In this document: positions 8,794 to 16,491 of the stretch, one piece after another | How positions within the stretch are numbered: position 1 is the first letter of the stretch | Layout: the number at the start of each line of letters is the position of its first letter | Assembly: GCA_016860845.1 (NCBI GenBank) | Contig: BOKF01000054.1 | Coordinates: 1-55,878, forward strand | Length of the DNA stretch: 55,878 bases | From: Chloroflexota bacterium | Lineage (GTDB): Bacteria; Chloroflexota; Anaerolineae; 4572-78; J111 | Reading direction: 5' to 3' | Program-made: the position numbers and the translations under genes | Notes under the pieces: generated by a model | The model's input: the letters and a program-made list of their open reading frames with translations, nothing else | Told to the model about the DNA's origin: nothing | Databases searched by the model: none

Positions 8794-9519
8794 TCAAGGC
8801 GCCCGCAAGATGAGATCCATAAAATCAAACCCTATTTTTTCCCCAGGCGTGTAGGCTTCAATCGCTAACCCGACCAACCCCTGTCTGAAATGATCATCCT
8901 CAACTTCACTCACCATCTGCCCATTGATCAAAAAGATAAAGTGCCTTTCACGGCCTATTACTTCCACCTGATTGACCCCATTGGGTTTGATCACATTTGT
9001 TCTTGTCCAATCCACCACATTCAGCCATTGACCCTCTTTTTGCCTCGAAACCGCAAAATTCCGGCTGTCTGTCAGATGAAACCAGTAGAAGTTATGGTTG
9101 TCCTGGATGCGGAAAACTACCCCCCAACTGCTGCCTGCTCTGCTCCCATAAATGTGTTTACCAGTGGCGATCAGGTGAAAATCCGAGACGTGATAACCCC
9201 CTAACCAGGCAGTGGTAATGGTGGAGGCCAGGCTTACGTCTGCTTCCCAGCGATAACGCCCCTCGGCAATAACCTGGTTTAGGGTAGCGAAATACTTGCT
9301 CGGGTGGCTTCCGACCAACCAGTTATTCTCATTGGAGGTAAAATTGTCAAACACAAGCGTAGACCAGGAGGCCGCGCCTGAAACTTGCCGCAGTTCTTCC
9401 GGCACGACCACCGAAGTATGGCAGTACGGACAGCTAATAATCGAGGCGCTGCCCCTGGGGATTAAGGGAGCGCCGCAGGCTGGGCATTGGAATGAATGAG
9501 CAGTCATAAGGTTTTTCAT
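8794..9519 (-). CDS. Zinc-ribbon protein with a LamG-like domain
   Basis: About 241 residues. The N-terminus has a zinc ribbon with two CxxC pairs, FQCPACGAPL and ISCPYCHTS. The rest (about 45-240) is a beta-sandwich of the DUF1080/concanavalin-like type: FDNFTSNENNWLVG, FRIQDNHNFYWFHL, LINGQMVSEVED and a final VGLAIEAY strand. The sandwich is clearly related to the three domains of the lipoprotein at 28030-30417. There is no signal peptide, so this one should be cytoplasmic. ATG 9519 follows GGAAACA; a TTG at 9534 and an ATG at 9507 are alternatives. It heads the operon with the hydrolase and PHP genes. Confidence 0.8.
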   Translation of the reverse strand: MKNLMTAHSFQCPACGAPLIPRGSASIISCPYCHTSVVVPEELRQVSGAASWSTLVFDNFTSNENNWLVGSHPSKYFATLNQVIAEGRYRWEADVSLASTITTAWLGGYHVSDFHLIATGKHIYGSRAGSSWGVVFRIQDNHNFYWFHLTDSRNFAVSRQKEGQWLNVVDWTRTNVIKPNGVNQVEVIGRERHFIFLINGQMVSEVEDDHFRQGLVGLAIEAYTPGEKIGFDFMDLILRAP

Positions 9520-9577
9520 TGTTTCCAAATACAAAGTGTTTGCACGACCAGTCGCCCCCTCGGGGTGAGACCTTACC

Positions 9578-9865
9578 TCACGACGGGGGCAGCCCGGCGG
9601 CTTCCTCGTGCAGCCAGCGGACGGAGTCGCCGTTTGGCGGCGCGGGGAAGAGATAATAGAAATCCATGTGGCCCGAGCTGTAACAGGCTTCGGCCCATTC
9701 CGTGCCGCAGGTGCGGCAGCGGTAAAGCCGCATCCACTTCTCGTCGGATTGGGCCAGCAGCTCCGAGTTAGCGATGATCACGTCCATATCCTGCGCGCCG
9801 ACCACGGCCTCGCGCACCGTCGCGAAGGAGTGCCGGAGAGCATCATGACAGACACAAGTGTCCAC
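9578..9865 (-). CDS. Hypothetical protein with a CxxC motif
   Basis: I chose the GTG at 9865 because GGGAGGCGGCA lies directly before it; this gives 95 residues. The protein has an N-terminal CVCHD, a helical middle, then a YRCRTCGTEW segment and CYSSGHMDFYYLFP followed by a Pro-rich tail. The Cys pair plus aromatic residues suggests a small metal-binding fold. I do not recognise the family and assign no function. It stands 58 nt upstream of the zinc-ribbon gene on the same strand. Confidence 0.6.
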   Translation of the reverse strand: MDTCVCHDALRHSFATVREAVVGAQDMDVIIANSELLAQSDEKWMRLYRCRTCGTEWAEACYSSGHMDFYYLFPAPPNGDSVRWLHEEAAGLPPS

Positions 9866-9935
9866 TGCCGCCTCCCTTCCTGTCAAGGTTACAACGGGTA
9901 CTATGTTTGCACTTTTCATAACCAGCCAAAATTTG

Positions 9936-10026
9936 CACGCAGATGGCGCACATTCCACTGATTTTCACAGTTCTTTTCCAAATTTCTCTGCGCAAATCTG
10001 CGTTTATCAGCGTTTATCGGCGTTCC
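9936..10026. repeat. Dispersed CAGATG/CATCTG-type inverted repeat
   Basis: Left arm phrases are CACGCAGATGGCGCAC and GATTTTCACAG; right arm phrases are TCTGCGCAAATCTGCG and TTTATCAGCGTTTATCGGCG. The two sides are imperfect reverse complements. Related elements lie at 27908-28005, 43022-43107 and 52200-52285. Confidence 0.6.
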
Positions 10027-10067
10027 ATTTAAAAAGTGCAAGGGTAGTGAACGGGCACAAATGAGGC

Positions 10068-11087
10068 TTACACGACTTTATACTTTAACGGTCTGCCAGT
10101 AATATGATTGACCAGGTTAGTATAATCGCCTAACCGCTCCTGGGCGGCGGCGGCGATGCTGCCGGCGGCGATGTGGGGCGTCAGGAGGACATTGTGACCC
10201 TGTTTGGCCAGGGCCAGGAGGGGATTGTCGGCTTTGATCGGTTCCCACTCAAAGGTATCCAGAGCGGCGCCGCTCAACTTGCCCGACTGCACGGCTGCGG
10301 CCACCGCGGCCTCGTCAATCACGCTGCCGCTGCCGCAACTGACCAGGGCCGCGCCGTCCTTCATTTTGGCCAGAAAATCGGCGTTGATCAGCATATCGGT
10401 CTCTTTGAAGTACGGCAGCAGGTTGGCAAGGTAGTCGCTCTGGCTAAAGAGAGCGGCGCTGTCCACGTAAGTCAGGCCCAACTCCTGTTCGACTGCCAGG
10501 GGCAGCCGGCGGCGTTTGTGGTAAAGCACAGTACAGTCCCAGCCTTTCAGCCGCCGCGCCAGTTCGGCCCCGATTTCGCCAAAGCCCATAATGCCGATCG
10601 TCCGCTGCCACAAGCCCTCAACATTCTCCCGGTTGGACCAGTTGTAGGCAAAGGTATCCTCGTCGGTGCGCCGGCTGGGACCCCACTCCGTACTGGCGGC
10701 CAGGGCAATGGCTTGCGTCTCGCCCAGTTTTTTGCTCAGAGCCAGCATTTGCAGCAGCAGATGTTCGGCCACGCGAATGACGGTGCCAATCGGCCAATAA
10801 CAGACCGCCACCCCCGCCGCCTGGGCCGCCGCCGTATCAATATCGTAGGTTAACGATCCCAGGCGCTGGATTAACTTGAGCCGGGGCGCGGCTTGAATCA
10901 TGCCGGCGTCAATCACCCCGGTGCGCTCGGAAATAAAATATTCGGCATCGGCCAGGTGGGCTAACAACGTCGCTTTATCCGGCTGGCGCAGCATCGTGAT
11001 GTCCAGCTCAGGCGGGGCCGCACTTAAAGCGGCTTGCTGGTGGCGCTGCCCGCGTTCGGTGGTAAAAACAGTTTTGTAATGAGTCAC
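10068..11087 (-). CDS. D-isomer-specific 2-hydroxyacid dehydrogenase-like protein
   Basis: The 339-residue protein has the two-domain fold of this family. The NAD-binding motif is IGIMGFGEIGAELARRL. The catalytic glutamate is kept in DTFEWEPI and the histidine in LTPHIAAGS. The usual arginine in the N-x-x-R-G segment is missing: the matching stretch reads VSCGSGSVIDE, with Ser in place of Arg. Activity on ordinary 2-hydroxyacids is therefore doubtful. The GTG start overlaps no gene, but its ribosome site (AAGGCGGA) lies in the last codons of the gene before it, only 2 nt away, so the two are translationally coupled. It ends the long minus-strand operon. Confidence 0.85.
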   Translation of the reverse strand: MTHYKTVFTTERGQRHQQAALSAAPPELDITMLRQPDKATLLAHLADAEYFISERTGVIDAGMIQAAPRLKLIQRLGSLTYDIDTAAAQAAGVAVCYWPIGTVIRVAEHLLLQMLALSKKLGETQAIALAASTEWGPSRRTDEDTFAYNWSNRENVEGLWQRTIGIMGFGEIGAELARRLKGWDCTVLYHKRRRLPLAVEQELGLTYVDSAALFSQSDYLANLLPYFKETDMLINADFLAKMKDGAALVSCGSGSVIDEAAVAAAVQSGKLSGAALDTFEWEPIKADNPLLALAKQGHNVLLTPHIAAGSIAAAAQERLGDYTNLVNHITGRPLKYKVV

Positions 11088-11089
11088 TT

Positions 11090-11677
11090 TTATCCGCCTT
11101 CTCTAATCCGCTGGACAGGCGAGAGCTGTCCTATTTCTTTGATCAAATCAGCCAGCAGCGGTTCGTATTCGGCCAGTAGGCCCGGCTCAGGCCAGTGGCG
11201 CAGATTGCTGTCCAACAGAAGCATGGCGGCTTGCGCCGCGCCGGCCAGCAGGGTGATGGTCATCTCCAAATCATCCGCGACCTGCTCGACCACCAGCGGG
11301 CGAAAATCTTGCAGGAGCGCCGCCGCTTCAAGACAGAGACGGCTCATTTCAACCGGGCTGTCGCACAAGATACGCTGGCCTTGCAACTCTGCCCCGGCGT
11401 CACGCAGGGCCACAAACTCGGCGATGGCGCTGGCATCCTGGTCACACCACTCGATTAAAGTATGCTTAAGATGAACCATCTGCTCAATGCGGCCGGTGAC
11501 ATCCTGCCAGTTTAACTTATCCACCTGGTGGTCCAGGCTGATTTGCATACATGCTTCCCCCAGCGCCATGGCCTGGGCCGCCGACGCGGCAATGACCGCT
11601 CCGGCCATGGCATGTTGTTGATCGCTCACTTCTTCAATAAATTGGCGAACCGATTTTTCGGTTAATCGTAAGACCAC
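11090..11677 (-). CDS. Cyclodeaminase/cyclohydrolase (FTCD_C-like) family protein
   Basis: The 195-residue all-helical protein matches the formiminotransferase-cyclodeaminase C-terminal family: an N-terminal helix LTEKSVRQFIEEVSD, the small-residue helix AMAGAVIAASAAQAMAL (the GGGSxAA region, without the triple glycine) and a Gly/Ala-rich helix LLAGAAQAAMLL. Family members act on formimino- or methenyl-tetrahydrofolate. The altered glycine motif makes the reaction uncertain. It starts with GTG after AGGTGA, 25 nt from the transporter ATPase and 2 nt from the dehydrogenase gene, so it belongs to the purine-transport operon. Confidence 0.72.
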   Translation of the reverse strand: MVLRLTEKSVRQFIEEVSDQQHAMAGAVIAASAAQAMALGEACMQISLDHQVDKLNWQDVTGRIEQMVHLKHTLIEWCDQDASAIAEFVALRDAGAELQGQRILCDSPVEMSRLCLEAAALLQDFRPLVVEQVADDLEMTITLLAGAAQAAMLLLDSNLRHWPEPGLLAEYEPLLADLIKEIGQLSPVQRIREGG

Positions 11678-11702
11678 GTTTCATTCACCTGTTCTACCAG
11701 CT

Positions 11703-13241
11703 TCACGCTGAGATATTTTCTACGGGGCCGTGCTGCGTGCCAGCCATCATCAAGCCGAGCGTTTCCGGCGTGACTTCGGTGGGACGGACAACGCCCATAA
11801 TTTCGCCGCGATGAATCACGGCAATTCGATCGCTCAAATTCAAAATTTCTTCGAGTTCGGTCGAGATGTACAGAATAGCTGCGCCTCGGGCGCGCTGTTC
11901 CAGCAGCCGGTTTTCCACAAACTCGGTCGCGCCGACATCCAGGCCCCGGGTGGGATGGGCGGCGATAATCAGATCCGGGTTTTCCGACAGCTCCCGCGCC
12001 AGCACCACCTTCTGCTGATTCCCGCCTGACAGCGTTCTGGCCGTGACTTCGGCGCTGGGCGTGCGCACGTCAAAACGCTGGATCAACTGCCGGGCGTTGG
12101 CCTTGATCGCATTGTACTGGAGCAGACCCCGGACCGAAAAGGGCCGCCGCCGGAAATTGCGGGCGATAAAATTCTCACTCAGCTTGAAGCCCAGGATCAG
12201 GCCCTCGCGGTGGCGGTCCTCTGGAATATAAGCCAGGTTGAAGTGCAGCAGGTCGCCGGAATTCAAAGCGGTCGTTTCCCGGCCGGAAATGCGAATCGTC
12301 CCGCTCTGCGGCGGGCGCAGGCCGGCAATGGCTTCGGCCAGCTCTCTTTGGCCGTTGCCGTCCACCCCGGCCAGGCCGACAATCTCACCGGCCCGCGCGT
12401 GCAGCGACAGGTTACGAACCGCCGGCACGTGCCGGTCGTCGTTGACAACCAGATTCGTAACCTCCAGCTTCACCTCACCCGGCTCAACCGCCGGTTTGGC
12501 CAGGCGGAAGAGAACTTCGCGGCCAACCATCAGCCGGGCCAGCTCGGCTTTGGTGGTTGCCCTCGTCTCGACAGTCTGAATGGCCAGACCATCCCGTAAA
12601 ACCGTCACCCGGTCACTGATTTCCATCACCTCGTCCAGTTTGTGGGTGATGAAAATAATCGAGTTGCCGTTGCCGACCAGGCGGCGCATCACCCCAAAAA
12701 GCCCTTCAATTTCCTGGGGGGTCAGCACCGCGCTTGGCTCGTCCAAAATCAACAGTTTGGCCCCCCGGTAGAGAGCCTTAATAATCTCAACCCGCTGCTG
12801 CGTGCCGACCGACAAATTCCAGATCGCTAAATCAGGGTTCACCTCAAGGCCATAAGCCAGCGAGATATCCAGGATATTCTTTTTAGCGGCCTGGTGGTTG
12901 AGTAAAATACCCTTCTCGCCGGGCAAGCCCAGCATCACATTCTCCGTTACCGAGAGAGGCGGGACCAGCATAAAGTGCTGATGGACCATCCCAATTCCCT
13001 TGGCAATGGCGTCATCCGGTGAGTGGATGGTCGTGGGCTGGTCATTCAAGTAAATCTGGCCGCTGTCGGGCTGGTAGAGGCCGTACAGAACGTTCATCAG
13101 GGTAGATTTGCCTGCCCCATTCTCGCCGAGCAGAGCATGGATTTCGCCGTGCCGGACATCCAGGTTAACCCGGTTGTTCGCCACCACTCCCGGAAAGGTC
13201 TTAGTGATATTTTCCATACGGAGAAAGGTTGTTGCAGTCAT
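11703..13241 (-). CDS. Sugar/nucleoside ABC transporter, double ATPase subunit
   Basis: The 512-residue protein has two fused ABC cassettes. The first has Walker A LLGENGAGKST, signature LSVGTQQRVEI and Walker B LLILDEPSAVL. The second has the degenerate loop GLAGVDGNGQRELAE, signature LSGGNQQKVVLAREL and LIIAAHPTRGLDVGA in the Walker B position. A degenerate second P-loop is normal for the RbsA/NupA-type subfamily. With the two permeases and the BMP protein it forms a nucleoside- or purine-type importer. The ATPase gene lies downstream of the others in a single minus-strand operon. Confidence 0.93.
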   Translation of the reverse strand: MTATTFLRMENITKTFPGVVANNRVNLDVRHGEIHALLGENGAGKSTLMNVLYGLYQPDSGQIYLNDQPTTIHSPDDAIAKGIGMVHQHFMLVPPLSVTENVMLGLPGEKGILLNHQAAKKNILDISLAYGLEVNPDLAIWNLSVGTQQRVEIIKALYRGAKLLILDEPSAVLTPQEIEGLFGVMRRLVGNGNSIIFITHKLDEVMEISDRVTVLRDGLAIQTVETRATTKAELARLMVGREVLFRLAKPAVEPGEVKLEVTNLVVNDDRHVPAVRNLSLHARAGEIVGLAGVDGNGQRELAEAIAGLRPPQSGTIRISGRETTALNSGDLLHFNLAYIPEDRHREGLILGFKLSENFIARNFRRRPFSVRGLLQYNAIKANARQLIQRFDVRTPSAEVTARTLSGGNQQKVVLARELSENPDLIIAAHPTRGLDVGATEFVENRLLEQRARGAAILYISTELEEILNLSDRIAVIHRGEIMGVVRPTEVTPETLGLMMAGTQHGPVENISA

Positions 13242-13261
13242 TTAACCGTCCAACACTTACA

Positions 13262-13334
13262 AGGTGCAAGTAGCAAGGTAGCAAGTAGCAGATTGTGTTA
13301 CTCTGCTACCTGTTACTTTGCGACTCTGTTACGC
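13262..13334. repeat. Heptamer-like tandem repeat forming a hairpin
   Basis: The left half repeats AAGTAGC and AAGGTAGC units; the right half carries the opposite strand versions (TCTGCTACCTGTTACTTTGC). Together they make an imperfect hairpin between the ATPase and permease genes. The unit size near 7 nt matches the repeats inside the cobalamin genes. The end touches the stop of the permease gene. Confidence 0.65.
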
Positions 13335-14273
13335 TTCTTCTCGCTTATACGGAATGGCGGCGGCAGCCGGCCAGTGCATTCTGCCGGTGAAAAACAGGGC
13401 GACCAATGTGACCACGTAGGGGAGCATCACCGGAAATTGGTAGGGGATTTCCGGGATACCCAAGGGGGCGAGAATTCCCGTCTGGACACGCAACTGAAAG
13501 GCATCGGCAAAGCCAAACAGGAGGGAAGCCAGCATGGTCCCCAGGGGCGTCCACTTGCCAAAAACAATGGCCGAAAAAGCGATAAAACCGCGACCTGCCG
13601 TCATTCCTTCAATAAAGGTGCTGTTGAATCCAATGGATAAGACCACTCCCCCGACAGCCGCCATCATGCCGCTCCAAATGATGCACAAATAACGCACCAA
13701 CGGCACTTTCACCCCTAGAGTATCAGCAGCGCGGGGATGTTCGCCCACAGCCCGGACGGAGAGGCCCCAGGTCGTGCGATAAAAGACAAAACTGGCCAGC
13801 GGCACCAGCAAAAAGGCCAGGTAGACAAGCGGCAGGTGGCTAAAAATGAGCGGCCCAATAAAAGGAATATCGTTTAGCAGGGGAATATTCCAAATGGGAA
13901 ACGTGGGCGCACTGAGGCTGCCAGGATTGGCTGCTTTCATCACCCGAAAAACCACGCCGGTCAAGCCGGTCATCATCAGGTTGATCGCTACTGCCGTCAC
14001 AATCTGGTCGGCTCCCAGGGTAACGGTGACGTAGGCAAAGAGCAGGGCCACAATTGCCCCGGCGACGATGGCCGCCCCCATGCCGAGCCAGGGGCTGCCG
14101 GTTGAGTAAGCGACCATAAAACCGATCAACGCCCCTAAAAGCATCTTGCCTTCCAGGGCAATGTTAATCACCCCGGAGCGTTCGCTAAACAATCCACCGA
14201 TGGCGGCAAACAACAGCGGCGTTGTTAACCGGATCGTGGCGTGCAGGAGAGCGCCAATCGCTTCGATGTCCAT
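13329..14273 (-). CDS. ABC transporter permease, nucleoside/BMP type
   Basis: The 314-residue integral membrane protein has about eight to nine hydrophobic helices. The family signature is in ERSGVINIALEGKMLLGALIGF and ALLFAYVTVTLGADQIVTAVAINL; the conserved GADQIVTAVAIN region couples to the ATPase. It matches the NupQ/YufQ class, the second permease of BMP-dependent importers. It pairs with the permease at 15303-16394, although a Nudix gene sits between them. It should move nucleosides or related compounds across the inner membrane. Confidence 0.92.
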   Translation of the reverse strand: MDIEAIGALLHATIRLTTPLLFAAIGGLFSERSGVINIALEGKMLLGALIGFMVAYSTGSPWLGMGAAIVAGAIVALLFAYVTVTLGADQIVTAVAINLMMTGLTGVVFRVMKAANPGSLSAPTFPIWNIPLLNDIPFIGPLIFSHLPLVYLAFLLVPLASFVFYRTTWGLSVRAVGEHPRAADTLGVKVPLVRYLCIIWSGMMAAVGGVVLSIGFNSTFIEGMTAGRGFIAFSAIVFGKWTPLGTMLASLLFGFADAFQLRVQTGILAPLGIPEIPYQFPVMLPYVVTLVALFFTGRMHWPAAAAIPYKREEA

Positions 14274-14349
14274 AAAATTCTTCTCTTAACCTTTATAAGT
14301 ATCGTCTATAAAAAGGACGCTCAAAAATTTGGGTCTTGAAGGCTTCGGT

Positions 14350-15288
14350 CTAATTAAATTCCGACTCTATTATTTGAAACAACCCTCTCTTGCGGCTTGG
14401 CAAAATGATGAAGGTGACTATTATTGCAAGCAACGCACTGATGAGAAGGATTATCTCATCTAGTAAGAAGGTCAAACGCGGTATCGCCAGTATTATGGCT
14501 AAAAACTCTGTGGCGAGATATACGCCAGTAGCAGAAACCTGCACTCGTCTAAACCGGCGATTTCGCGATTCGATGTATTTTTTACTGATGTGGTTTTCCC
14601 AGTTTACCCCATGGAGTCGTGGTTCAATATTTTTTCTAATATACTCTCCAATCTCACCTATTCTAACATCGTTGTGGGTCCAGAGCACAGCTAAAAATAC
14701 AACCAAAATTGGATATAACAACAGCACTAAGGCAGTTGAAACCATCTGCACGCCAAAAGTCAGAAAAGTACCCGCAACGACAAGCGTGAAGGTTAGAACC
14801 TGATCTCTCATTTCTACACGTTTGAGGAGTTCATCCCTGAGGGTTGAGTATTCTGCCAAAATCTCAGATCTTAACTCAGCACTCATGAATCGGGTAACGT
14901 ATGCATCAAGTATCTTATTATGAGTAAAGGCCAAGGATAAAGATCGCGCTTCGGCTATAGGAAACCATTTGATTTCCGTTACCTCGTCTCTTTGAGCACT
15001 CAGCTTTCCTCTACCAGAGCCATCAAAAACATGCACCACAGCATGGATGTTTTGCTCAGGAATAATCTCATCAAAGTAGTCGAAGAAATGCGCATTAAAA
15101 TCCAACCCGGTCTCTTCCTTTACCTCACGGATGATGGCATCCCTGGCCGACTCGTACTGGTCAATATGCCCCCCAGGTAGACACCATTGACCCTTAAACG
15201 GCTCGATATTTCGACGAGTCAGTAAAATCTGATCCACATCGCTATGGTCGGTGGTAGTAACAATTGCTCCGACTGTGGATTTAGGCAT
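14350..15288 (-). CDS. Nudix hydrolase with C-terminal transmembrane domain
   Basis: The 312-residue protein begins with a Nudix domain (about residues 4-135). Its box is complete from G40 to L62: GHIDQYE, then REVKEETGL. A PGG sits just before it, and the family hydrolyses nucleoside diphosphates linked to another group. The C-terminal half has two hydrophobic hairpins (about 165-215 and 250-305). Between them is a polar loop with HNDVRIGEIGEYIRKNIEPR, and the tail reads LPSRKRG. The base composition is lower in GC than its neighbours. It sits between two transporter permeases, 14 nt after one, suggesting insertion into an older operon. Membrane-tethered Nudix domains are known from nucleotide-signalling conflict systems; a role here is only inferred. 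Confidence 0.82.
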   Translation of the reverse strand: MPKSTVGAIVTTTDHSDVDQILLTRRNIEPFKGQWCLPGGHIDQYESARDAIIREVKEETGLDFNAHFFDYFDEIIPEQNIHAVVHVFDGSGRGKLSAQRDEVTEIKWFPIAEARSLSLAFTHNKILDAYVTRFMSAELRSEILAEYSTLRDELLKRVEMRDQVLTFTLVVAGTFLTFGVQMVSTALVLLLYPILVVFLAVLWTHNDVRIGEIGEYIRKNIEPRLHGVNWENHISKKYIESRNRRFRRVQVSATGVYLATEFLAIILAIPRLTFLLDEIILLISALLAIIVTFIILPSRKRGLFQIIESEFN

Positions 15289-15302
15289 AGGTTACCTGTT
15301 GT

Positions 15303-16394
15303 TTAAGCCTTCCAAGTTTCTAGCCAACGCCGAATACGGTTATTGGCAGTGGCCCCACCGATCAGGAAGATAATGGCTAAGCCCTGCAAAATGTAAACGA
15401 CCACCACGTCAATCTTTACTGCCGTCTGCATGGAGTTCGCCCCGTTACGCATCGCTCCAAAAAAGAGAGCGGCCAGCAGCGCCCCCACGGGATGAAGCCG
15501 GCCGACCAGGGCGACGGCAATCGCATCGAAGCCCCAGCCCGGCGAGAAATTATCAATCAAGCGGTACTGCACCCCCAGCAGCTCGGTCGTCCCGGCCAGG
15601 CCGGCCAAGCCACCGCTCAAAGCCATCGTCAGGGCCATCACGGTGGTCGTTTTTACGCCAACATAACGCGCCCCATCTTTGTTCGTCCCGACCATACGAA
15701 TGCGATAGCCCAACGTGGTATGGAAGAGCAAAAGATAAACGGCCGCCACGGCCAACAAGGCCAAGTAAAAACCGGCGTGCAGGCGGGTGCCTGCCCAAAT
15801 GATCGGCAATTGGGCGGTTTCGGCTACCGCGGGAGTTTGGGTATTCCAACCCTCTTCTTTAAGCGGGCCATGCACAAAGAAGCTGACCGTAAAAATTGCA
15901 ATATAATTCATTAAAATGGTAACAATGATTTCATTCATATCCCGGCTGGCTTTAAGATAGCCGGGAATAGCACCCCACAGCATCCCACCCAAAATGCCCA
16001 ACACCAGGGCCAGCAGCAAATGCCAGGGGTAGGGCAAAACCAGCACCGTTCCCGCCCAGACGGCAAAGAGCGCCCCCATATAAAGCTGGCCCTCCGCGCC
16101 GATATTGAAAACACCACCCCGATAAGCCAGGGTCACGGCCAGCCCGGCAAAAATGAGCGGGATAGATTTGAGCAAGGTGGTGACCACCAGCCGCTGCGTC
16201 CCAAACGCACCCTTGACCAAGGCCGTGTAAGCTTCGATGGGGTTGACATTGAGCAGCCACAACAGAATACTTCCTACCAAAAAAGAGCCTAATACGGCCA
16301 GGATCGGTAACAAGAAATTCAGAACTCGTTCATAGTTGGCCGCTCTTTGCACTGCCTCTTCTTTGGTTTTGGCCGCCGCGCTTGAAGTGATCAT
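15303..16394 (-). CDS. ABC transporter permease, nucleoside/BMP type
   Basis: The 363-residue protein has a hydrophobic core of about ten helices. Family marks are LKSIPLIFAGLAVTLAYRGGVFNIGAEGQLYMGA and MNEIIVTILMNYIA. It corresponds to the NupP/YufP class, the first permease in BMP-type importers. ATG 16394 has an AGGAAAA site upstream. It lies 97 nt after the BMP protein gene, and the operon order of BMP, permease, permease and ATPase is kept apart from the Nudix insert. Confidence 0.92.
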   Translation of the reverse strand: MITSSAAAKTKEEAVQRAANYERVLNFLLPILAVLGSFLVGSILLWLLNVNPIEAYTALVKGAFGTQRLVVTTLLKSIPLIFAGLAVTLAYRGGVFNIGAEGQLYMGALFAVWAGTVLVLPYPWHLLLALVLGILGGMLWGAIPGYLKASRDMNEIIVTILMNYIAIFTVSFFVHGPLKEEGWNTQTPAVAETAQLPIIWAGTRLHAGFYLALLAVAAVYLLLFHTTLGYRIRMVGTNKDGARYVGVKTTTVMALTMALSGGLAGLAGTTELLGVQYRLIDNFSPGWGFDAIAVALVGRLHPVGALLAALFFGAMRNGANSMQTAVKIDVVVVYILQGLAIIFLIGGATANNRIRRWLETWKA

Positions 16395-16491
16395 AGTCTA
16401 ACTTTTCCTGAGTGGGGGCGGACTCTACGTCTACGCCCCCACAAGTGTCACGCCTCAGATTACTACATCTACTCGCTGGTCAGGGTAACTA

